Assembly: GCA_017939855.1 (NCBI GenBank)
Contig: JAGAZW010000033.1
Coordinates: 1 to 11,581 of the forward strand
Source of the DNA: Clostridia bacterium
Lineage (GTDB): Bacteria; Bacillota; Clostridia; Oscillospirales; Acutalibacteraceae
Reading direction: 5' to 3'
DNA length: 11,581 nt
Of the stretch, positions 1-3,819 are shown piece after piece (positions within the stretch are counted from its first letter, which is position 1; each line of letters opens with the position of its first letter). The notes beneath the pieces were generated by a model that saw only the letters and a list, made by a program, of their open reading frames with translations, was not told the origin of the DNA and ran no database searches. The position numbers were made by a program, and so were the translations under genes.

Positions 1-2
1 TG

Positions 3-31
3 TTGCGGAAAGTTATTTTTTATGGTATAAT
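3..31 (+). promoter_or_regulatory. SigmaA promoter with extended -10
   Basis: TTGCGG (3-8), a 17-bp spacer and TATAAT (26-31) with an upstream TGG form a good SigmaA promoter whose -35 matches only moderately. No open reading frame follows before the terminator at 109-143. It therefore drives either a short RNA or nothing useful. Confidence 0.6.
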
Positions 32-70
32 TAATTTGTAAAGAAAAACTGGGCAAAACCCAGTAAAATT

Positions 71-113
71 AAGGGTTTCTCACCAGTTCTTTTTCGAACA
101 GGAGAGACAAAAA
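71..113 (+). repeat. Post-gene block, copy 1
   Basis: This stretch resembles the sequence just after the stop codons of the accessory genes. GGTTTCTCACCAGTTCTTTT (74-93) matches GGTTTTTGCCCAGTTCTTTT (3792-3811) closely. It precedes a TTCG-loop terminator, as copies 2 and 4 do. It folds into an interrupted hairpin (75-80 with 103-108, 86-89 with 96-99). Here no gene lies upstream within the window. Confidence 0.45.
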
Positions 114-143
114 ACTCTCGTTCTTCGGAACGAGAGTTTTTTT
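109..143 (+). terminator. Intrinsic terminator with TTCG loop
   Basis: A perfect stem containing ACTCTCGTTC and GAACGAGAGT closes on a TTCG tetraloop and ends in seven T residues. The A-tract before the stem makes it potentially bidirectional. The core (CTCGTTC, TTCG, GAACGAG) is identical to the terminator at 2878-2909. Confidence 0.85.
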
Positions 144-145
144 AT

Positions 146-319
146 CCAAGCCGACAGGCTTGGCATATCATCACGACGTAGTCGTGTATATCATTGCCGC
201 ACAAGTGCGGCGTATATCATCACACGAAGTGTGCATTTCTGTCGGCTTGATGATATACAAAACTTCGTTTTGATGATATGCAATTCCTTGCGGAATTGAT
301 GATATACACCGGCAAGCCG
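146..319 (+). repeat. Hairpin-array element 1 (seven hairpins, inverted linkers)
   Basis: Seven small perfect hairpins follow one another: 146-163 (CCAAGCC/GGCTTGG), 172-186, 196-211, 221-233, 258-272, 281-298 and 310-319. In the left half they are joined by a linker close to TATATCATC (164-172, 187-195, 213-221). In the right half the linker is its reverse complement, GATGATATA (249-257, 272-280, 298-306). The element is thus one large palindrome with side hairpins. At the centre, CTGTCGGCTTG (239-249) is complementary to the left arm and loop of the first hairpin (147-157), so two folds compete. No coding potential is credible here. With the promoter and terminator it fills the gene-free stretch 1-379. 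Confidence 0.8.
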
Positions 320-329
320 TTGATTTGAC

Positions 330-358
330 TTGTTTTCACTGCATTAGTACAGTATAAT
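330..358 (+). promoter_or_regulatory. SigmaA promoter of the ART-like gene
   Basis: TTGTTT (330-335), a 17-bp spacer and a consensus TATAAT (353-358) lie 22 bp before the start codon at 380. An alternative -35, TTGACT (325-330), would need a less usual spacer of 22 bp. The promoter sits directly after hairpin-array element 1. Confidence 0.7.
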
Positions 359-379
359 AAATATAAGGGAGTGAGTATA

Positions 380-922
380 ATGACATTCTATCACGGAAGT
401 CCTATTGCCGATTTAACGGAATTAAAGCCTTCGTTATCAGAACACGGTAAACCGTATATTTATTTTGCGACAAATCCTTTAGTTGCACTGTTATATGCTG
501 TAAAACCTGTTCCAAAACCATTCAGCTTTTATCCATATGGCTTCGATGGTGACGGTAATGTTGTTTATTCAGAATATTTTGAGGATGCTTTTAAAAAAAT
601 TTATAAAGGCAAAGTGGGTTATCTTTATGAATGTGACAACCTGAATAATATTGAGCAACCAACCCAAATTAATTGTGCATATACTTGTACGGACAATGTT
701 ATAATAGATAGGGTAAAAAAGATAAGTGATTTGTATGAGTATTTTGTTAAGTATAAGGAATTAGGATTATTTAAAATAAAGAGTTTCAATACTATTTCTG
801 AAAAAGAAATGTCGTTTGTGATGGCTGATATGAAAAATACAGTTGAAAAGTATGATTTAAAAAACGATTCCAATAATCCAATGTCGATTTTTATAAATGA
901 ACATTTTCCTACAATTATATAG
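380..922 (+). CDS. Hypothetical protein, possibly ADP-ribosyltransferase-like fold
   Basis: A soluble protein of 180 residues with no signal peptide or membrane segment. The ATG at 380 is chosen over the in-frame GTG at 371 because AAGGGAG (365-371) is then at proper spacing. The N-terminus has YHGS (residues 4-7), and YIYFATNP (26-33) is followed by LLYA (37-40). This layout recalls the H and Y strands of Arr, KptA and PARP-type ADP-ribosyltransferases, where a His-Gly pair contacts NAD and a Tyr-containing strand follows. I could not place the third catalytic residue, so the fold assignment is inference. Similar proteins appear, from memory, widely in Clostridia as uncharacterised. The gene stands alone between its own promoter and the terminator at 985-1020. 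It has no evident antitoxin partner; the RHH gene at 1295 is on the other strand with its own control. Confidence 0.75.
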   Translation: MTFYHGSPIADLTELKPSLSEHGKPYIYFATNPLVALLYAVKPVPKPFSFYPYGFDGDGNVVYSEYFEDAFKKIYKGKVGYLYECDNLNNIEQPTQINCAYTCTDNVIIDRVKKISDLYEYFVKYKELGLFKIKSFNTISEKEMSFVMADMKNTVEKYDLKNDSNNPMSIFINEHFPTII

Positions 923-930
923 AATTACAT

Positions 931-989
931 AAAACCCTCAGTTTTCAGGCACTTTTCATTCGTGCCACTAAGTTCAAAACTCCCAAAAA
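931..989 (+). repeat. Post-gene block, copy 2
   Basis: It starts nine bases after the stop codon of the ART-like gene. It shares CCCTCAGTTTTCA and a TAAGTTC/CCCAAAA tail with copy 3 at 2284-2341. It folds as GGCAC (948-952) with GTGCC (962-966) inside AGTTTT (940-945) with AAAACT (976-981). It runs without a gap into the TTCG-loop terminator. Confidence 0.6.
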
Positions 990-1020
990 ATAAGACAGTC
1001 TTCGGACTGTCTTATTTTTT
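985..1020 (+). terminator. Intrinsic terminator, 16-bp stem with TTCG loop
   Basis: AAAAAATAAGACAGTC (985-1000) pairs perfectly with 1005-1020 around a TTCG tetraloop and ends in a T-tract. It terminates the ART-like gene and, because both arms end in A/T runs, may also work in reverse. Confidence 0.88.
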
Positions 1021-1022
1021 AT

Positions 1023-1198
1023 CCAATCCGAAGGATTGGTATGTAATCGCCGATAGGCGTATGTAATCAGTTCGCTTTGCGAACTGTATGTTATCAAAGC
1101 GTAAGCTTTGTATGTTTCTTCCTTCGGATTGATTACATACCACCTACGGTGGATTACATTCCGCAACAAGTTGCGGATTACATACAATGCTCCGCATT
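1023..1198 (+). repeat. Hairpin-array element 2 (variant linker)
   Basis: Same design as element 1 but with other stem sequences and another linker. Hairpins: 1023-1039, 1048-1059, 1068-1086 (CAGTTCGC/GCGAACTG), 1095-1110, 1140-1152, 1160-1177 (TCCGCAAC/GTTGCGGA) and 1186-1198. The left linker is TATGTAATC (1040-1048, 1060-1068; TATGTTATC at 1087-1095). The right linker is its complement, GATTACATA (1131-1139; shortened forms at 1152-1160 and 1177-1185). At the centre, 1121-1131 (CCTTCGGATTG) is complementary to the first hairpin's left arm and loop. Reading frames across it are by-products of the repeats. Confidence 0.8.
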
Positions 1199-1225
1199 GA
1201 TTTATCGCCGCTTTTATGCTATAAA
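1197..1225 (+). promoter_or_regulatory. SigmaA promoter at the exit of element 2
   Basis: TTGATT (1197-1202), a 17-bp spacer and TATAAA (1220-1225) with an upstream TGC match the promoter at 3132-3160 almost base for base. The -35 overlaps the last hairpin arm. Downstream lies only the long inverted repeat at 1223-1302, so no gene is served in the plus direction. Confidence 0.6.
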
Positions 1226-1302
1226 AATAAGCCGTGAAATTGATATGCACCTCCAAAAGTGTCTAACTTTTGGGGTGCATATCAATTTCACGGCTTATTT
1301 TT
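1223..1302. terminator. Long inverted repeat acting as bidirectional terminator
   Basis: Arms 1223-1260 and 1266-1302 pair over 37 bp with only one bulged T (1252), around the five-base loop GTCTA. Both ends are A/T-tracts, so the hairpin can end transcription in either direction. It lies directly at the end of the minus-strand RHH gene, whose stop codon (1295-1297) is inside the right arm. The stem is far longer than a normal terminator and could also be a small mobile or duplicated palindrome. Confidence 0.75.
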
Positions 1303-1447
1303 TATCTTCAATATCTTTAAAGTGTTGCTTTAAAACAATGTTTATATATTGCGAAAGTGAACGGTCATCGTATTCGGCGTTCTCTTTTAATTTTGCTAAA
1401 ATATCACTATCAATAGTTATACTTATCTTTTCTTTTAAGGGCTTCAT
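1295..1447 (-). CDS. Ribbon-helix-helix DNA-binding protein (Arc/CopG-like)
   Basis: A 50-residue protein. The start is set at 1447 because GAGGTG lies eight bases before this ATG; an upstream in-frame extension has no ribosome site and a hydrophobic, unlikely sequence. KISITID (residues 7-13) is the beta strand that enters the DNA groove as a dimer. Residues 15-26 form helix A, and SLSQYINIVLKQHF (30-43) forms helix B. Such proteins are transcriptional repressors or antitoxins. No toxin gene is next to it. It is divergent from the zinc-ribbon gene, and three 10-bp direct repeats lie between them (1497-1526), the usual kind of RHH operator. Self-regulation and control of the 1565-2257 pair is therefore a reasonable inference. 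Confidence 0.85.
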   Translation of the reverse strand: MKPLKEKISITIDSDILAKLKENAEYDDRSLSQYINIVLKQHFKDIEDKK

Positions 1448-1465
1448 AATTATCACCTCAAAAAT

Positions 1466-1498
1466 ATTATAAGATGAAATACTGAAAAATATTGACAA
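1466..1498 (-). promoter_or_regulatory. Probable RHH gene promoter
   Basis: On the minus strand TATAAT (1471-1466) lies 18 bp upstream of the start codon. TTGTCA (1498-1493) is present, but 21 bp away, which is too far for an ideal promoter. The -35 region touches the operator repeats. Confidence 0.4.
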
Positions 1499-1520
1499 GT
1501 AGGATAAAGTAGGATAAAAT
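1492..1520 (+). promoter_or_regulatory. SigmaA promoter of the zinc-ribbon/lipoprotein operon
   Basis: Consensus TTGACA (1492-1497), a 17-bp spacer and TAAAAT (1515-1520). The spacer and -10 are made of the tandem 10-mers described separately, so a protein bound there would block RNA polymerase. Confidence 0.85.
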
Positions 1521-1526
1521 AAGATA
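1497..1526 (+). promoter_or_regulatory. Probable operator: three tandem 10-bp repeats
   Basis: AAGTAGGATA (1497-1506) is repeated exactly at 1507-1516 and imperfectly at 1517-1526 (AAATAAGATA). The spacing is about one helical turn, so all copies face the same side of the DNA. The repeats cover the spacer and -10 of the plus-strand promoter, in the gap between it and the divergent RHH gene. RHH dimers commonly bind tandem sites cooperatively. Assignment to this RHH protein is inference. Confidence 0.6.
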
Positions 1527-1564
1527 GTCGAAATTTGACGAGAAAACAAAAGGAGTGACGATTT

Positions 1565-1888
1565 ATGAAATTTTGTCAAAAATGTGGAAAAGAGATTGCT
1601 GATGAAGCTGTAATTTGCCTAGGATGCGGTTGCGCAATATCTGCAGAAAAAAAGGAAAACGGTGGGAATGACGGTTTGGCAATAGCCAGTAAAATATTCC
1701 TTATTTTGGGCTGTGTTGCTCAAGGGTGTTTTCTACTTCCTCTTGCTTGGTGTTTACCAATTACAATATCAATTTGCAACAAAATGAAAAATAATGAGCC
1801 GGTCGGCACAGGTCTTAAAATATGTTCATTGTTGTTTGTAAGCCTAATTGGTGGTATTTTATTATTGTGCCGTTCAGATAGCAAATAA
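1565..1888 (+). CDS. Zinc-ribbon membrane protein
   Basis: A 107-residue protein starting after AGGAGTG (1550-1556). A zinc ribbon is formed by Cys4-Cys7 and Cys18-Cys21 (FCQKCG and ICLGCG) in the cytoplasmic N-terminus. A charged linker (28-35) leads to hydrophobic segments at about 40-69 and 86-102, so the protein should sit in the membrane. Small zinc-ribbon membrane proteins of this kind are common in Firmicutes and mostly of unknown function. It is the first gene of a pair with the lipoprotein 21 bp downstream, which suggests they act at the same membrane. The tandem-repeat operator in its promoter implies repression, probably by the divergent RHH protein. Confidence 0.85.
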   Translation: MKFCQKCGKEIADEAVICLGCGCAISAEKKENGGNDGLAIASKIFLILGCVAQGCFLLPLAWCLPITISICNKMKNNEPVGTGLKICSLLFVSLIGGILLLCRSDSK

Positions 1889-1909
1889 TATTTTTAGGAT
1901 GTAATAATA

Positions 1910-2257
1910 ATGAAAAAGATAGCAGTTTTATTTTTAATAATAGTCTTGAATATTTTTTTGTGTAGTTGTGGTAGTCCGAACGATATTATTAAAGGAACAG
2001 ATGCAGATATTATAAACTCAGAGGCGAGCATTTCTTTAGAAGAATTTAATAAAATTGAAACAGGTATGACATATAAAGAAGTGTGCGATATAGTCGGCGG
2101 AGAGGGAACTATTGCTTCAAGTGTTGACGTAGGAATTGGCGATGAATACAAAACCGAGATTTATCAGTGGACTGGTGATGGCTCGATTGGAGCAAATGCC
2201 AATGTTACATTTCAGGCAGGAAAAGTTGTATCAAAAGCACAGATAGGATTGAAATAA
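1910..2257 (+). CDS. DUF3862-like lipoprotein
   Basis: A 115-residue secreted lipoprotein. Residues 1-19 are a lipoprotein signal (MKK, then a hydrophobic core) ending at LCSC with Cys20 as the lipidated residue. The mature part has GMTYKEV (52-58), a VGGEG turn (62-66) and a YQWTG strand (85-89), followed by ANANVTFQ and GKV. This pattern matches DUF3862, a small fold related to the BamE/SmpA and BLIP type. The exact function is unknown. It has no promoter of its own and a weak ribosome site (AGGATG, 1896-1901), and lies 21 bp after the zinc-ribbon gene, so the two form an operon. No obvious terminator follows, only post-gene block copy 3. Confidence 0.82.
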   Translation: MKKIAVLFLIIVLNIFLCSCGSPNDIIKGTDADIINSEASISLEEFNKIETGMTYKEVCDIVGGEGTIASSVDVGIGDEYKTEIYQWTGDGSIGANANVTFQAGKVVSKAQIGLK

Positions 2258-2283
2258 TGATATAACATAAATACTAATGAAGA

Positions 2284-2341
2284 AATCCCTCAGTTTTCAT
2301 AGCCCTTTTATTTGTTTCATTAAGTTCGAAAGACCCCAAAA
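2284..2341 (+). repeat. Post-gene block, copy 3 (without hairpin array)
   Basis: Clear match to copy 2: CCCTCAGTTTTCA (2287-2299), then TTTT-ATT-GT, TAAGTTCGAAA and CCCCAAAA. Unlike copies 1, 2 and 4 it is not followed by a TTCG-loop terminator or hairpin array. Only a short CACGAAAGTG hairpin (2349-2358) and a promoter come next. This explains most of the gene-free stretch 2258-2453. Confidence 0.6.
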
Positions 2342-2394
2342 TTCCATTCACGAAAGTGGGCGGGATGAAGCTTGTCAAGAGTTTCAATTTTATG

Positions 2395-2423
2395 TTGTTA
2401 TTTATGTAGAAAAATGGTATAAT
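2395..2423 (+). promoter_or_regulatory. SigmaA promoter of the PH-domain gene
   Basis: TTGTTA (2395-2400), a 17-bp spacer and TATAAT (2418-2423) with an extended TGG. It lies 30 bp before the start codon. Confidence 0.85.
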
Positions 2424-2453
2424 ATACACATTAAAAAGAGGGGAGAATAAATA

Positions 2454-2828
2454 ATGATTGATTTTAAAAATGCTAGTTATTACAAATTGAGGTCGGTAGA
2501 TAATTCTACATATTCTTCTTTGATATCTGCCACTTTTGCAGACGGAGAGAGTATTTTATCTACTTTTAAAGGAATTCGGGATGGTGTTGTTTTCACCAAT
2601 AAAAGAATTATTGCAATAAATGTGCAAGGACTTACCGGAACTAAAAAAGATTTTACTTCTTTACCATACAGCAAGATACAGGCATTTTCTGTAGAAACTG
2701 CAGGAGTTTTTGACTTAGATAGTGAATTAGAATTATGGTTTTCCGGACTTGGAAAAGTCAAATTTGAATTTGTAAAGAATGCAAATGTTTCTGCAATTTG
2801 CAAAATGATTTCGGAAAGAGTATTATAA
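2454..2828 (+). CDS. Bacterial PH-domain protein
   Basis: A 124-residue cytoplasmic protein with a strong ribosome site (GAGGGGAG, 2438-2445) eight bases before the ATG. It has no signal peptide or membrane segment. The core is a bacterial pleckstrin-like domain: GVVFTNKRIIAI (residues 44-55) is the typical strand pair, then GTKKDFTSLPY (62-72) and the strands SELELWF and KVKFEF, closed by a C-terminal helix (about 110-124). Such YvbH/YokE-like domains occur in Firmicutes as small stand-alone proteins of unknown ligand. The gene is a single-gene unit: own promoter upstream, terminator at 2878-2909. Confidence 0.85.
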   Translation: MIDFKNASYYKLRSVDNSTYSSLISATFADGESILSTFKGIRDGVVFTNKRIIAINVQGLTGTKKDFTSLPYSKIQAFSVETAGVFDLDSELELWFSGLGKVKFEFVKNANVSAICKMISERVL

Positions 2829-2836
2829 TTTATAAG

Positions 2837-2880
2837 AAAATCAGGTTTTAGACCGGTCCATTTTGAGTGTCGGTCCCAAA
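2837..2880 (+). repeat. Post-gene block, copy 4 (divergent)
   Basis: It begins nine bases after the PH-domain stop codon. It keeps TCAGGTTTTAGAC and the CCCAAAA end of the block. GACCG (2851-2855) pairs with CGGTC (2871-2875), in the place of the GGCAC/GTGCC hairpin of copy 2. It runs directly into the TTCG-loop terminator. Confidence 0.45.
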
Positions 2881-2909
2881 AAATCTCGTTCTTCGGAACG
2901 AGATTTTTT
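2878..2909 (+). terminator. Intrinsic terminator with TTCG loop
   Basis: AAAAAATCTCGTTC (2878-2891) pairs perfectly with GAACGAGATTTTTT (2896-2909) around TTCG, with a T-tract. Its core is identical to the terminator at 109-143. Confidence 0.88.
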
Positions 2910-2912
2910 TAT

Positions 2913-3131
2913 CCATTGCGAAAGCAATGGCATATCATCAACGATAGCAGTGCTATCGTTGTATCTCATCAGTCCGTAAGGACTGTATATCATCACACTT
3001 TAGCGTGTATCAAAAATACTTTCACAATGATGATATATAAAACTTCGTTTTGATGATATGCAATTCCTTGCGGAATTGATGCAATAAGGGCGAAGTCCGT
3101 CATTCTCCGAAGGGATATACAATCCCCCGCA
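2913..3131 (+). repeat. Hairpin-array element 3 (partly decayed)
   Basis: Same plan as element 1 with the TATATCATC linker. Hairpins: 2913-2930 (CCATTGC/GCAATGG), 2939-2961 (10-bp arms CAACGATAGC/GCTATCGTTG), 2970-2985, a weak one at 2995-3008, then 3039-3051 and 3061-3078. The central CTTTCACAATG (3019-3029) matches the complement of the first hairpin's left arm and loop at all but one base. From 3029 to 3081 it equals 249-301 of element 1 with one difference. The right end (3082-3131) is degenerate and its last hairpins no longer pair well. Confidence 0.75.
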
Positions 3132-3160
3132 TTGATTTATCACCGCTTTTATGCTACAAT
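3132..3160 (+). promoter_or_regulatory. SigmaA promoter at the exit of element 3
   Basis: TTGATT (3132-3137), a 17-bp spacer and TACAAT (3155-3160) with TGC before it. The start point would be close to 3167, so the leader is only about 13 bases and the ribosome site is nearly at the 5' end. It is nearly identical to the promoter at 1197-1225. Confidence 0.8.
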
Positions 3161-3179
3161 GCTCTCAGAAGGTGATTAT

Positions 3180-3779
3180 ATGAAAAAGCTAATGGCTATT
3201 TTTATGTGTCTGGTAATGTGTTTATCTTTTGTTGGTTGCAACAATACTGAAAAACAAAATAGTGAAGCAAAAGAACTTTTGCAAAAAGTTTTAGATAATG
3301 AGCAAAACTTTTCTTATAAATGTTTGGTGTTTGATAAAGTTACTGAAGAAAGCTTGAAAGAATTTAGATTTCACACAGAGTACAGTGCTTTAAATCTGTT
3401 TGTTCCACAAGCATATGCGTATGTTGATTTTGATTCAGATGGTATAGAAGAATTGGTAATTGTAGATGCCACGTTGAATTTTTTTCTCATTCTGCGATAT
3501 GATAACGAAAATGTGAATGGCTATATTCTTGAAAATATTAGTTTACAAGATATTAAGGCGAACGGCAGTTTTTTAACTGTTAGATATAATAGTTATACTG
3601 CGATAAGCAGAGTTTCTTTTAAGGAACTTGAATGTGTAGTAACAAATCTTGCATACAAGGATGATTCGGCAAATACATATCAGTTGAATCAAAAGTCTGC
3701 CACAAAGGATGAAGTTGAAAAGTATTTTGATGATTGGAATGAAAATACAACCAAAATTTCTTGGATTACAATAAAATAG
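3180..3779 (+). CDS. Lipoprotein with a DxDxDG calcium-loop-like motif
   Basis: A 199-residue secreted lipoprotein of unknown function. The ATG at 3180 is chosen because GAAGGTG (3168-3174) precedes it and a proper signal begins there (MKKLMAIFMC). An in-frame ATG at 3132 would lie inside the promoter. The lipobox FVGC puts the lipidated residue at Cys20. Residues 83-94 (DFDSDGIEELVI) form a DxDxDG loop followed by EEL, as in FG-GAP/VCBS-type and EF-hand-like repeats seen in clostridial lipoproteins; calcium binding is inference. The rest has alternating beta strands and an acidic C-terminus. The gene is a single-gene unit that ends close to the convergent lplA gene. Confidence 0.8.
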   Translation: MKKLMAIFMCLVMCLSFVGCNNTEKQNSEAKELLQKVLDNEQNFSYKCLVFDKVTEESLKEFRFHTEYSALNLFVPQAYAYVDFDSDGIEELVIVDATLNFFLILRYDNENVNGYILENISLQDIKANGSFLTVRYNSYTAISRVSFKELECVVTNLAYKDDSANTYQLNQKSATKDEVEKYFDDWNENTTKISWITIK

Positions 3780-3785
3780 AAGAAA

Positions 3786-3814
3786 ATACTCGGTTTTTGC
3801 CCAGTTCTTTTTTT
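3786..3814 (+). terminator. Post-gene block copy 5, probable weak terminator
   Basis: ACTCGG (3788-3793) and CCCAGT (3799-3804) can pair with one mismatch, and a run of T follows (3808-3814). The sequence matches the block at 71-113. It lies in the 40-bp gap between the convergent lipoprotein and lplA genes and is the only terminator candidate for the former. Confidence 0.45.
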
Positions 3815-3819
3815 GTGTT

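Larger units (their letters stand above)
38..143 (+). ncRNA. Candidate short structured RNA, or remnant of an empty gene unit
   Basis: Transcription from the promoter at 3-31 should start near 38 and stop at the terminator ending at 143, giving an RNA of about 105 nt. Three hairpins can be drawn. The first has arms 48-53 and 59-64 with a CAAAA loop. The second is interrupted: 75-80 with 103-108, 83-84 with 101-102, and 86-89 with 96-99. The third is the TTCG-loop terminator. No start codon with a ribosome site lies inside. The second hairpin is also a copy of the post-gene block found at the other junctions, so this may be a unit whose gene has been lost. I do not recognise it as a named RNA family. 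Confidence 0.3.

Noticed and set aside
146..319. CRISPR array
   Set aside because: The constant parts are only about nine bases, invert at the centre, and the variable parts are self-complementary hairpins rather than spacers. No cas genes are present.
109..1230. Integron attC array
   Set aside because: No integrase gene and no attC core pattern (R box GTTRRRY with its inverse) could be found, and each element has seven separate hairpins, not one folded site.
1295..1447. Toxin-antitoxin pair with the RHH gene as antitoxin
   Set aside because: No toxin-like gene lies next to it on the same strand. The downstream side is a terminator and a hairpin array, and the upstream neighbour is a zinc-ribbon membrane protein.
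945..1472. Open reading frames across hairpin-array element 2 on both strands
   Set aside because: They are made of palindromic repeats and the long inverted repeat, have no ribosome site, and encode no recognisable domain.
1295..1579. Longer 94-residue version of the RHH protein
   Set aside because: The added N-terminus has no ribosome site, overlaps the start of the zinc-ribbon gene and the operator, and reads as non-coding sequence. The ATG at 1447 has a good site.
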